Shown here: positions 15,833-21,859 of the stretch, piece by piece
Layout of the letters: each line of letters starts with the position of its first letter
Position numbering within the stretch: the stretch's first letter is position 1
The notes under the pieces: generated by a model
Database searches by the model: none
What the model saw: only the letters and a program-made list of their open reading frames with translations
What the model was told of the DNA's origin: nothing
Assembly: GCA_036725345.1 (NCBI GenBank)
Contig: DAIMEJ010000025.1
Coordinates: forward strand, 1 to 21,859
DNA from: JAPLJU01 sp036725345
Lineage (GTDB): Bacteria > Desulfobacterota > Syntrophia > Syntrophales > UBA2192
Reading direction: 5' to 3'
DNA: 21,859 nucleotides
Program-made: the position numbers and the translations under genes

Positions 15833-16294
15833 TCAAAAATACTCCATGCTGGTTTTTTTGTACTCCTCCAGGCTCTCGAGGACCCGGAAATCGCCGGTCC
15901 CCGCTGCCTGTGACAGGCGGCGCACGAGGTCCGCCGGGCCTCCCGCCGGGAAGTGAACCATGGTGAAGAGGTTGTACCGCCCCTCGAAGGGAGGGGCCCT
16001 TTCGTAGCAGTGCGTGATTTCCTTGAAAGCGGAGAGCGCCTCACCCGCTTCGGCCGTTTTTTCGGCGGGAACAGCCCAGACGATCATGGCGTTCCTTTCG
16101 AATCCGGCCTGCCGGTGACGGATCACGCCGCCGAATTTCCGGATTACGCCTTTTTCCATGAGGCGCCGGATGATGTCCAGGACCTCCGTCTCTTCCAGGC
16201 CCGCGGCAGAGGCGATTTTTTTGAAAGGCCGCTCCACCAGGGGGATGTCTTTCTGGACGGCGGCGAGCGCTTTCTCTTCCTTCGTTTTTGTCAT
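15833..16294 (-). CDS. Siroheme decarboxylase subunit (AhbA/AhbB, Lrp/AsnC-like)
   Basis: A 153-residue protein with an AsnC-type winged helix (about 1-60) and a C-terminal half carrying family marks: KFGGVIRHRQAGF (53-65), HCYERAPPF (95-103), YNLFTMVH (107-114) and a C-terminal EYKKTSMEYF. In sulfate reducers and methanogens AhbA and AhbB together decarboxylate siroheme to 12,18-didecarboxysiroheme on the alternative heme pathway. In other bacteria such proteins are the NirDLGH type for heme d1. Only one copy is present here; the partner may lie elsewhere or the enzyme may be a homodimer. Its adjacency to hemL supports a biosynthetic rather than a regulatory role. Whether it is A or B cannot be decided. 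Confidence 0.88.
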   Translation of the reverse strand: MTKTKEEKALAAVQKDIPLVERPFKKIASAAGLEETEVLDIIRRLMEKGVIRKFGGVIRHRQAGFERNAMIVWAVPAEKTAEAGEALSAFKEITHCYERAPPFEGRYNLFTMVHFPAGGPADLVRRLSQAAGTGDFRVLESLEEYKKTSMEYF

Positions 16295-16342
16295 GGGAAT
16301 GTACCGATCCTTTTCTCCGCGACGGGTGAAAACCGTTGCGAT

Positions 16343-16372
16343 TCCATATCATATCTAAATAATTCTTGACAA
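16343..16372 (-). promoter_or_regulatory. Possible divergent promoter of the ahb-hemL group
   Basis: On the minus strand there is TTGTCA (16372-16367), partly shared with the atpE -35 box, and candidate -10 boxes TATGAT (16353-16348) and TATGGA (16348-16343). Only TATGGA has a normal spacing (18) from TTGTCA. The AT-rich context favours a promoter, but its exact elements are uncertain. Confidence 0.35.
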
Positions 16373-16394
16373 TTGAATTTCCTGTGTATAAAGA
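16366..16394 (+). promoter_or_regulatory. Predicted sigma70-type promoter of atpE
   Basis: A perfect TTGACA (16366-16371) followed by either TATAAA (16387-16392, 15-base spacer) or TAAAGA (16389-16394, 17-base spacer). The leader before the ATG is about 60 bases and ends in a strong AAAGGAGG (16446-16453), fitting a highly expressed c subunit. Confidence 0.65.
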
Positions 16395-16458
16395 ATGCGG
16401 CGTAACGGGGCGGGTCCTATCGGATGCGTTGCCCCGAATTTGAAGAAAGGAGGAAAGT

Positions 16459-16821
16459 ATGAAGAAGGTTTCGATTTTAGTTCTGGCTTTGGTACTGGTG
16501 ATGGTATCGGGATCGCTTGTTTTCGCCGCTGAGCAGGCTGCCGCCGGCAAGGGGGGCGACTACGGAAAGATCATCTTCTTCGCCTGCACGGTTATTGCCG
16601 CCGGTCTCGCGATGGGTCTCGGTACAATCGGCACCGGCGTGGGCATGGGTCACGGCCTGAGCGGCGCGACCAACGCCGTCGGGCGGAACCCTGAGGCCCA
16701 GGGCAAGATCCTGCTCACCATGATGGTCGGTCTCGCGATGATCGAGTCCCTGGCCATCTACGCGCTGGTTATTGCGCTCGTGTTACTCTATGCAAACCCT
16801 TTAATTAAATTCTTAGGTTAA
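16459..16821 (+). CDS. atpE: F-type ATP synthase Fo subunit c with N-terminal signal-like extension
   Basis: 120 residues, against about 80 in most bacteria. The extra part is a hydrophobic N-terminal segment (1-24, ending VFAAEQ) that looks like a signal peptide or a third helix. The c-hairpin follows: helix 1 (about 38-67, glycine-rich TIGTGVGMG), the polar loop with R76-N77-P78, and helix 2 with the ion-binding E96-S97 (AMIESLAIYALVIALVLLYANP). The position that is glutamine in Propionigenium-type sodium binders appears to be M63, arguing for protons, though S97 is retained. The gene is transcribed alone from its own promoter and is separated from atpB by about 5.8 kb on the opposite strand. 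Confidence 0.95.
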   Translation: MKKVSILVLALVLVMVSGSLVFAAEQAAAGKGGDYGKIIFFACTVIAAGLAMGLGTIGTGVGMGHGLSGATNAVGRNPEAQGKILLTMMVGLAMIESLAIYALVIALVLLYANPLIKFLG

Positions 16822-16838
16822 TAGCCCCAGTTATTATT

Positions 16839-16882
16839 GAAAGGGGAGGAAGAGCCGCCAATAAGTCTTTTCCTCCCCTTTC
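16839..16882. terminator. Long hairpin terminator between atpE and the release-factor-like gene
   Basis: A perfect 13-bp inverted repeat, GAAAGGGGAGGAA (16839-16851) with its complement at 16870-16882, around an 18-base loop. It lies between two convergent genes. No long T tract follows on either strand, so termination may be weak or the stem may protect the mRNA 3' end. Confidence 0.65.
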
Positions 16883-16883
16883 C

Positions 16884-17297
16884 TCATTCAGGGGCGGATG
16901 GTGACACTTTCGAGCGGGAGGCCTTTTTTTCCGACTGGCGGCGCTTGGCCTGGAGCACTTTCTCCTGTGCCCGCTTGGACCGCTTCCGTTTCTGCCTTTT
17001 CAGCTTTTCGATGCGCTTTCGTTCCGCATCCGCCTGCCCTTTCTGCAATCGCTCAATCCGTTCGAGGAGGATGCGCCGTGCCAGGAACCGGTTCATCGCC
17101 TGGGAACGCGTCTTCTGACACTTCACGGACAGGCCCGACGGGCTGTGGACGAGGTACACGCACGTCGAGGTCTTGTTGACCTTTTGGCCGCCGGGCCCCG
17201 AGGAGCGAATGAAGGTTTCCTGCAGGTCGTCTTCGGAGACACCGAGGCGCTGCATCCGTTCCAGAAGCTCTTTTTCTTTTTCGAAGGAGACAGGCAT
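16884..17297 (-). CDS. Release factor-like GGQ-domain protein (ArfB-like peptidyl-tRNA hydrolase)
   Basis: A 137-residue protein with the class I release factor catalytic loop GPGGQKVNK (34-42) and a C-terminal half very rich in lysine and arginine. There is no codon-recognition domain. The architecture and length match ArfB/YaeJ, where the basic tail enters the empty mRNA channel of stalled ribosomes and GGQ hydrolyses the peptidyl-tRNA. Related short RF-1 domain proteins of unclear role also exist, so ArfB proper is a likely but not certain call. ATG 17297 is chosen; a longer reading frame from 17390 would pass through repeat-rich intergenic DNA. It is a single gene between convergent atpE and the downstream 2-oxoacid oxidoreductase operon. 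Confidence 0.85.
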   Translation of the reverse strand: MPVSFEKEKELLERMQRLGVSEDDLQETFIRSSGPGGQKVNKTSTCVYLVHSPSGLSVKCQKTRSQAMNRFLARRILLERIERLQKGQADAERKRIEKLKRQKRKRSKRAQEKVLQAKRRQSEKKASRSKVSPSAPE

Positions 17298-17346
17298 CGC
17301 TATAGGGCAACGGGTACAGGGGATAGGGTATCGGGATAAGGTTAAA

Positions 17347-17363
17347 GGGCAGGGGGACTGCCC
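17347..17363 (-). terminator. Possible terminator of the 2-oxoacid oxidoreductase operon
   Basis: GGGCAG (17347-17352) pairs with CTGCCC (17358-17363) around a five-base loop. On the minus strand the hairpin is followed by TTTAACCTTAT, a weak U-rich stretch. It lies about 100 bases after the ACT gene stop codon. Confidence 0.4.
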
Positions 17364-17367
17364 CAGT

Positions 17368-17448
17368 GTTGAGTTTTGAATTGGAAGCAATAGGTGAGAA
17401 TGATCAACTCATAATTCATAACTCAAAATTCAAAACTCATAACTCAAC
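17368..17448. repeat. AT-rich AACTCATAATTCA-type tandem array with an inverted copy
   Basis: 17405-17448 is built of short AACTCA, AATTCA and AAAACTCA words. An inverted copy lies at 17368-17382; 17371-17382 pairs perfectly over 12 bases with 17427-17438. The 18-mer AACTCATAATTCATAACT (17406-17423) recurs exactly at 21797-21814. It is far more AT-rich than the flanking genes. No gene is present. Confidence 0.85.
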
Positions 17449-17462
17449 CTGTGAGCGGCAGG

Positions 17463-17891
17463 CTACAGGCTGTAAATCTTGTCCCCCACGAAGTTGATCC
17501 AGTGCTGTTTCAGAACCGCCGTGGCTTCCTCGACTTTGTCGACGCCCAGGATCAGGATGGTTTCCTTCCCGAGACGGTCAATGGTCGTGTAAATGTAGTG
17601 GATGTTGATCTCGGCGTTTCTCAGGGGCTTTACGATGGCGTTCATGCCGGCGGGGTGAAAGGGCACCTCTACGGCGAGGACCGTTGAGACCTCGAGGTTG
17701 AAGCGGAAACTCTTGAGGACGGAGACGGCCTTCTGGGGATCGTTCACGACGAGGCGAACGATGCTCACCTCGTCGGTGCTGGCCGCCGAGATCGCCTTCG
17801 TGCTGATTCCCTCCTTGTCCAGGATGTCGACCAGCCTTGCCAGGGCGCCGGGCACATTGTCGAGCTGAACGGAGATCTGCAGAACCGCCAT
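17463..17891 (-). CDS. Tandem ACT-domain protein, probable amino-acid sensor
   Basis: A 142-residue protein made of two ACT domains, about 1-68 and 69-140. The first begins ISVQLDNVPGALARLVDILDKEGIS, the typical ligand-binding opening with the glycine at the loop before helix 1. ACT domains bind amino acids and regulate enzymes or transcription. There is no catalytic or DNA-binding domain. It starts 11 bases after the gamma subunit gene, with GGAGGG six to seven bases before the ATG, as the last gene of the 2-oxoacid:ferredoxin oxidoreductase operon. It may sense the amino acid related to the oxoacid used. That link is inferred from position. Confidence 0.88.
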   Translation of the reverse strand: MAVLQISVQLDNVPGALARLVDILDKEGISTKAISAASTDEVSIVRLVVNDPQKAVSVLKSFRFNLEVSTVLAVEVPFHPAGMNAIVKPLRNAEINIHYIYTTIDRLGKETILILGVDKVEEATAVLKQHWINFVGDKIYSL

Positions 17892-17902
17892 CCCTTTCCC
17901 TC

Positions 17903-18448
17903 CTAGGCGAGCGAAGCCATGAAATCGTGACCGGCCATGAAGGCCTTGCGGTTGACCTCGAGCACCGATTTTTTCCTCTCCCCCATGATGGTCTTCAGGC
18001 TCTGGAGGTAGACCTCGGGCTTGACGAGACCGGTCTTCCGGAGATAGGCCCCGAGCATGACGATGTTCTGGACCCTCGTGTTGCCCAGGCCCGTGGCGAT
18101 CTCGCCGGCCGGTATCTCGTAGACCGTCACGTCCGTTCGGCTGGGGCGATTTTTGATGATGGAGGAATTCAGATAGAAGATGCCGCCCGAGGCAATCCTG
18201 TTCTGGAAGGTCGTCAGGGAGGGATTGTTCATGATGACCAGGTTGTCCGGTTCGGAAGCAATGGGCGACGCGATTTCGTCGTCGGAAACGGCGACGGTGC
18301 AGTTGGCCGTCCCGCCGCGCACCTCGACACCGTAGGATGGGAGGTAGGTGACGTGGTATCCGGCGTTCATGGCCGCGTGGGCGAGACTGTAACCCATCAT
18401 GAGCACGCCCTGTCCCCCGAAACCGGCAAAGATCGTTTTGATCAGCAT
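17903..18448 (-). CDS. 2-oxoacid:ferredoxin oxidoreductase gamma subunit
   Basis: A 181-residue protein of the pyruvate/ketoisovalerate oxidoreductase catalytic (gamma) family. The N-terminal GFGGQGV (9-15) and the SYGVEVRGGTANCTVAVSD stretch (38-56) are diagnostic. With alpha and beta it forms the core that converts a 2-oxoacid and CoA to acyl-CoA and CO2 while reducing ferredoxin. It follows the beta gene by three bases. The substrate cannot be fixed from this subunit. Confidence 0.93.
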   Translation of the reverse strand: MLIKTIFAGFGGQGVLMMGYSLAHAAMNAGYHVTYLPSYGVEVRGGTANCTVAVSDDEIASPIASEPDNLVIMNNPSLTTFQNRIASGGIFYLNSSIIKNRPSRTDVTVYEIPAGEIATGLGNTRVQNIVMLGAYLRKTGLVKPEVYLQSLKTIMGERKKSVLEVNRKAFMAGHDFMASLA

Positions 18449-18451
18449 CCC

Positions 18452-19201
18452 TTATGATTCCTGTATCCTGATGTCCTTGATGACGCCGAGCGGGAATTCC
18501 CTGGCCATAACGTCGTCAACCCACTTGCAGGCCTCGACGGGGCTCATTTTCCAGTTCGTGGGGCACTGGGACAGGACCTCCACCAGGGAGAACCCGGTCC
18601 CGTCCATCTGGTACTGAAAGGTTTTTTTGATGGATCGCCGGGCCCGCACGATGTTTGCCGGTGAGTTGACGGCGCAGCGCTCGACGTATTTCACACCTTC
18701 GAGCGTGGCAAGGATCTCGCTCATCCGTATCGGGTACCCGTCAAGGGTCGCGCTCCGGCCCGGCGGGGAGGTCGTCGAGACCTGGCCGAGGAGGGTCGTG
18801 GGCGCCATCTGTCCCCCCGTCATCCCGTAGACGGCGTTGTTGATGAAAATGACGGAGATGTTTTCACCCCGGTTCGCCGCGTGGAGCGTCTCCGCCGTTC
18901 CGATTGCGGCGAGGTCCCCGTCGCCCTGGTAGGAAAACACCACCCGGTCGGGAAGCATCCGCTTGATGCCCGTCGCGACGGCGCAGCCCCTGCCGTGGGG
19001 GGCCTCGAGCATGTCAATATCAAGATAATTGTAGGCGAGCACGGCGCAGCCGGCGGGCGGCACCCCGATGGTGATCCCGCGGATCCCCAATTCGTCTATC
19101 ACGTCGGCGACGAGCCTGTGCAGAATGCTGTGGCCGCAGCCCGGGCAATAGTGGAAAATAGTCTCTTTCAGGGATTTGGGTCTTTCAAATATCTTTTTCA
19201 T
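18452..19201 (-). CDS. 2-oxoacid:ferredoxin oxidoreductase beta subunit (thiamine diphosphate-binding)
   Basis: A 249-residue protein with the CPGCGH motif (19-24) and the thiamine diphosphate/Mg motif GDGDLAAIGTAETLHAANRG (93-112) followed by NNAVYGMTGGQ. This is the typical beta subunit of four-subunit enzymes acting on branched-chain 2-oxoacids or 2-oxoglutarate. It has no clear strong ribosome binding site and follows the alpha gene after 29 bases. The alpha subunit sequence is closest to the VorB (2-oxoisovalerate) group, so branched-chain substrates are preferred. Confidence 0.94.
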   Translation of the reverse strand: MKKIFERPKSLKETIFHYCPGCGHSILHRLVADVIDELGIRGITIGVPPAGCAVLAYNYLDIDMLEAPHGRGCAVATGIKRMLPDRVVFSYQGDGDLAAIGTAETLHAANRGENISVIFINNAVYGMTGGQMAPTTLLGQVSTTSPPGRSATLDGYPIRMSEILATLEGVKYVERCAVNSPANIVRARRSIKKTFQYQMDGTGFSLVEVLSQCPTNWKMSPVEACKWVDDVMAREFPLGVIKDIRIQES

Positions 19202-19230
19202 CTCGATAACCGGGGCAATGACGATATCCT

Positions 19231-20298
19231 TCAGACCGAATTGTTTTTGGTCTTGTACTGCAGGGCGATGACCTTCGCGAGTTCGACCGGCGTCGGGACC
19301 ACGCCGCCCGGACGGCCGTAAAAGTGGACCGACCCCATCCCGCAGAGGGCCATGTTGACGTCTTCCAGCATCTGGCCGGTGTTCATCTCGAAAACGAGGA
19401 ATCTCTCGACGGAGTTCGCCAGCTCCCGGATCGCCTCCGACGGGAAAGGCCAGAGGGTGATAGGGCGGATGAGGCCGACCTTCAGGCCCGTTTCCCGGGA
19501 TCGCTTGATGGCGCCCTTGGCGATCCTCGCCGCCGTCCCGTAGGCCACGAGGACCAGATCTGCCTCCTCCGTCCTGAACTTTTCGTAGCGCGCTTCCCGC
19601 TCACTGATGACCTGGTATTTCCGGAAGAGTTTCCAGTTGTGTTCCTCCATGTTCAGGGCATCCAGGATGAGCGCCCGAATGAACTTGCTTTTACCGGCCC
19701 CGCAACCCTTGAGGATGTATTTCTCCTCGTAGTGACGGGCCTTCGGTTTCTTGAACGCGACCGGTTCCATCATCTGCCCCATCATCCCGTCCGCGAGGAT
19801 GAGCACGGGATTGCGGTACTGATCGGCCAGGTCAAAGGCGTCCATGGTCAGATCGGCCAGTTCCTGGACCGACGCGGGGGCCAGGACGATGGTGCGATAG
19901 TCTCCATGACCGCCGCCGCGGGTGGCCTGGAAATAGTCCCCCTGGGAAGGCAGGATGTTGCCGAGACCCGGGCCGCCCCTCATGATGTTGACGACGACGG
20001 CGGGAAGCTCGTCGGCGGCGAGGGAGGAGATGCCTTCCTGTTTCAGGGATATTCCCGGGCTGGACGAGGACGTCATGGCCCGGGCGCCGGCCGCGGATGC
20101 GCCCAGCACCATGTTGATGGCCGCAATCTCGCTTTCGGCCTGGATAAAGGTGCCGCCTTCCGCCTTTCGCATGTGATCGGCCATGTATTCCGTCAGCTCG
20201 TTCTGGGGGGTGATGGGGTAACCGGCGTAAAAGCGGCAGCCGGCTCGGATGGCCGCCTCTCCGATGGCCCTGTTGCCCTGGATCAGGATCTTATTCAC
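19231..20298 (-). CDS. vorB: 2-oxoacid:ferredoxin oxidoreductase alpha subunit, VorB-like (3-methyl-2-oxobutanoate dehydrogenase)
   Basis: A 355-residue protein. The N-terminus LIQGNRAIGEAAIRAG followed by FYAGYPITPQNELTEY matches the pyrimidine-binding alpha domain of VorB-type enzymes; SSSSPGISLKQEG and the ADGMMGQMMEP region follow. The C-terminal domain ends with GRPGGVVPTP. GTG 20298 is the start because it gives the family-typical N-terminus and overlaps the ferredoxin stop codon by eight bases, suggesting translational coupling. A longer frame from 20421 would lie inside the ferredoxin gene and is not real. The true substrate may be 2-oxoisovalerate and its relatives; 2-oxoglutarate is the main alternative. 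Confidence 0.9.
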   Translation of the reverse strand: MNKILIQGNRAIGEAAIRAGCRFYAGYPITPQNELTEYMADHMRKAEGGTFIQAESEIAAINMVLGASAAGARAMTSSSSPGISLKQEGISSLAADELPAVVVNIMRGGPGLGNILPSQGDYFQATRGGGHGDYRTIVLAPASVQELADLTMDAFDLADQYRNPVLILADGMMGQMMEPVAFKKPKARHYEEKYILKGCGAGKSKFIRALILDALNMEEHNWKLFRKYQVISEREARYEKFRTEEADLVLVAYGTAARIAKGAIKRSRETGLKVGLIRPITLWPFPSEAIRELANSVERFLVFEMNTGQMLEDVNMALCGMGSVHFYGRPGGVVPTPVELAKVIALQYKTKNNSV

Positions 20299-20500
20299 GG
20301 TAGACCTCGATGGCGACTTCAGGACAGATGGTGGCGCAGAGAGCGCAACCCGTGCAGGTGTCGCCGTTATTGAAGACAACAGGATGGTATCCCCTCGAGT
20401 TGAGCTCCTCCGTCGGGACAATCAGCGTTCTTTTGCACGCGTATATGCAAAGGTGGCATTCCTTGCAGAGTTCCTTGTTGATGGTGATGTAGGCCTTCAT
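20291..20500 (-). CDS. 2-oxoacid:ferredoxin oxidoreductase delta (2x4Fe-4S ferredoxin) subunit
   Basis: A 69-residue ferredoxin with two cluster motifs, CKECHLCIYAC (12-22) and CTGCALCATICP (49-60). It is the first gene of the operon and relays electrons from the alpha-beta-gamma core to free ferredoxin. ATG 20500 is chosen because the protein then begins at the domain edge and AAAGGG lies about 11 bases upstream; the reading frame could be extended to 20539, but this adds only non-conserved residues. The order ferredoxin, alpha, beta, gamma is common for this enzyme class. Confidence 0.93.
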   Translation of the reverse strand: MKAYITINKELCKECHLCIYACKRTLIVPTEELNSRGYHPVVFNNGDTCTGCALCATICPEVAIEVYRE

Positions 20501-20547
20501 GGATTCGACGCCCTTTCTGTCATCGGAATTGCAAAGCAATGCTGCGA

Positions 20548-20576
20548 ATAAAAGCCTGAATGGCGAAGAATGTCAA
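20548..20576 (-). promoter_or_regulatory. Predicted sigma70-type promoter of the 2-oxoacid oxidoreductase operon
   Basis: On the minus strand: TTGACA (20576-20571), a 17-base spacer and TTTTAT (20553-20548, four of six). It would give a leader of about 40 bases before the ferredoxin start at 20500. Confidence 0.6.
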
Positions 20577-20633
20577 GCACTTTTTAGGTTTTGACGACCG
20601 GCGGGAATGCCCCGCGGCACGGGGGGACCTTTC

Positions 20634-20663
20634 TTGACTTGTCCCGGCAGGCTGGTGTAGATT
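20634..20663 (+). promoter_or_regulatory. Possible promoter of the RNase Z-like gene
   Basis: TTGACT (20634-20639), an 18-base spacer and TAGATT (20658-20663, four of six). It is about 80 bases before the ATG and divergent from the ferredoxin operon promoter. Confidence 0.45.
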
Positions 20664-20740
20664 GACGAAAAATGCGTCCATGAGAGCGCCCCGTGCGTGA
20701 TGACGGGGTTCGCGCCTTCAGTTGAGTTCCGAGACCCCCT

Positions 20741-21751
20741 ATGTTCAACGCTCACCTCATCAATGATCCCTTCGGGGATCCCGGCGTCTACGCGGAATTC
20801 AAGTTCCGGAAGGAAACGATTTTCTTCGATCTCGGGGATCTTCACGCCCTCGCTCCCCGCCTCATCCTCAAGGCCACGCAGGTATTTGTTTCCCACACCC
20901 ACATGGACCACTTCATCGGTTTTGACCAGATGCTCCGGCTGTGCCTGGGACGGGACAAGCACCTCTCCCTTTTCGGCCCGCCGGGCTTTATCGCGAATAT
21001 CGAAAGCAAACTTGGGGCCTACACTTGGAACCTCGTGGAAAATTACGAAAACGATTTCGAACTTCTCGTCACGGAGATTCACCCCGGCTGCAGGAGGGTG
21101 AGGCGGTACCGTTGCCAGGAGGCCTTCAGGGCCGCGGCGGTGAATGAAGATACGGCGGCCTTCGACGGCCGGGTGACGGAGTCGTCCCACTACGCGGTTC
21201 GAGGGGCTTTCCTCGACCACAAGATCCCCTGCCTCGCCTTTTCCATGGAGGAAAAAAAGAAGATCAACATCAAGAAAAACGTCCTGCAGGAAATGGGTCT
21301 CTCCGTGGGGGCGTGGCTGGTGGATTTCAAGAACCGGATCCTGCGGGATGAGCCGGACCATACCGAAATCCGCGCCTGGTGGAAAGACGAGGAGAAGAAG
21401 ACCGTCGAGCGGTTCTTCCTTCTGGGGGATCTGAAGGAAAAATTAGTGAAAATAACGCCCGGTCAAAAGATCAGCTACGTCTCCGACGTGATCTACAGCG
21501 ATGAGAACGCGCGCAAGATAGCCGACCTCGCCCACCGATCGGACACCCTGTTCGTCGAGGCCTGTTTTCTAGAAGAGGACAGGGACAAAGCGGCGGATAA
21601 ATATCATCTCACGGCGAAACAGGCGGGCCTGCTGGCGCGGCGGGCGGAGGCGAAGCGGATGGTCATCTTCCATTTCTCCCCGAAGTACAAAGGTTTCGGA
21701 CACCTCCTCGTCGACGAAGCAACAAGGGCCTTCGGCCTGAGTGGCGAGTGA
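20741..21751 (+). CDS. RNase Z-like MBL-fold metallo-hydrolase
   Basis: A 336-residue metallo-beta-lactamase-fold protein. The metal-binding motif HTHMDH is at 52-57; further ligands are likely H160, D249 (SYVSDVIYSD) and H311. The C-terminal stretch YHLTAKQAGLLARRA followed by FHFSPKY closely resembles the end of RNase Z, which trims tRNA 3' ends. The N-terminus LINDPFGDPGVYAEF differs from classic RNase Z, and a charged insertion of about 60 residues (about 165-225) replaces the usual exosite region. A related hydrolase of other function is possible. No strong ribosome binding site precedes the ATG. The last codons (LSGE) run into a GAGTGAGGAGT-type repeat. Confidence 0.85.
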   Translation: MFNAHLINDPFGDPGVYAEFKFRKETIFFDLGDLHALAPRLILKATQVFVSHTHMDHFIGFDQMLRLCLGRDKHLSLFGPPGFIANIESKLGAYTWNLVENYENDFELLVTEIHPGCRRVRRYRCQEAFRAAAVNEDTAAFDGRVTESSHYAVRGAFLDHKIPCLAFSMEEKKKINIKKNVLQEMGLSVGAWLVDFKNRILRDEPDHTEIRAWWKDEEKKTVERFFLLGDLKEKLVKITPGQKISYVSDVIYSDENARKIADLAHRSDTLFVEACFLEEDRDKAADKYHLTAKQAGLLARRAEAKRMVIFHFSPKYKGFGHLLVDEATRAFGLSGE

Positions 21752-21816
21752 GGAGTGATGGGTGGTGAGCAAGAGCTGAGGAGCCTTTGAATTCAAAACT
21801 CATAATTCATAACTTG
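21740..21816. repeat. Two low-complexity repeat segments at the right edge
   Basis: A GAGTGGCGAGTGAGGAGTGA-like segment (about 21740-21783) overlaps the stop codon of the RNase Z-like gene. It is followed by an AT-rich segment (21789-21816) sharing the exact 18-mer AACTCATAATTCATAACT (21797-21814) with 17406-17423. No gene is seen from 21752 to the window end. Confidence 0.8.
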
Positions 21817-21859
21817 TATATTAAATCCCTATCGCAAAGTTTAAAGTTTATGTTAAACG

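Noticed and set aside
20299..20421. Longer N-terminus for the VorB-like alpha subunit
   Set aside because: The extra 41 residues overlap the ferredoxin gene in another frame and are not conserved; GTG 20298 gives the normal family start.

Overview
The window looks like a chromosomal segment of a strictly anaerobic, fermentative or syntrophic bacterium, most likely from the Desulfobacterota (Deltaproteobacteria), perhaps the Syntrophus/Smithella (Syntrophales) neighbourhood. The reasons are a soluble heterodisulfide reductase-like complex joined to a flavin oxidoreductase module (Hdr-Flx), an electron-bifurcating transhydrogenase (Nfn), a four-subunit 2-oxoacid:ferredoxin oxidoreductase, and a siroheme decarboxylase of the alternative heme pathway beside hemL. 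The taxonomy is inferred from gene content, not from a marker phylogeny. The DNA is GC-rich, with many long antisense shadow ORFs. No rRNA, tRNA, CRISPR array, transposase or phage gene was seen.

Layout. (1) 1-714: a heptamer repeat array cut by the window edge, then the ribosome-assembly GTPase gene engB/ysxC. (2) 715-9791, plus strand: a 348-base leader with a good promoter, then eight tightly spaced genes: an HdrC-HdrB fusion, HdrA, an MvhD/FlxD-like protein, FlxC-like, FlxB-like and FlxA-like subunits, NfnA and NfnB. This block ends in a second, more complex heptamer array and a bidirectional terminator. (3) 9976-11287, minus strand: atpB, atpI and atpZ of the ATP synthase Fo sector. (4) 11512-16294, minus strand: a nucleotide-sugar dehydrogenase, an LhgO-like FAD oxidoreductase, hemL and an Ahb-type siroheme decarboxylase. 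(5) 16459-16821, plus strand: atpE alone, divergent from the ahb/hemL group. (6) 16884-17297, minus strand: a small release-factor-like GGQ protein. (7) 17463-20500, minus strand: ferredoxin, alpha, beta and gamma subunits of a 2-oxoacid:ferredoxin oxidoreductase plus a tandem-ACT regulator. (8) 20741-21751, plus strand: an RNase Z-like metallo-hydrolase, followed by low-complexity repeats up to the window edge.

How the genes fit together. The central theme is low-potential electron traffic. The 2-oxoacid oxidoreductase makes reduced ferredoxin. Hdr-Flx can link NADH to ferredoxin and a thiol/disulfide-type acceptor by flavin-based bifurcation at HdrA. NfnAB balances NADH, ferredoxin and NADPH. 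The Fo genes belong to the membrane ion-gradient side of the same economy. Coding of Hdr-Flx and NfnAB in one apparent transcription unit is the most interesting system in the window. The individual families are known; the joint arrangement and its physiological acceptor cannot be settled from sequence alone.

The intergenic DNA is also unusual. It carries three families of degenerate short tandem repeats: AAAGGCT-type, AACTCATAATTCA-type and GAGTGAGGAGT-type.
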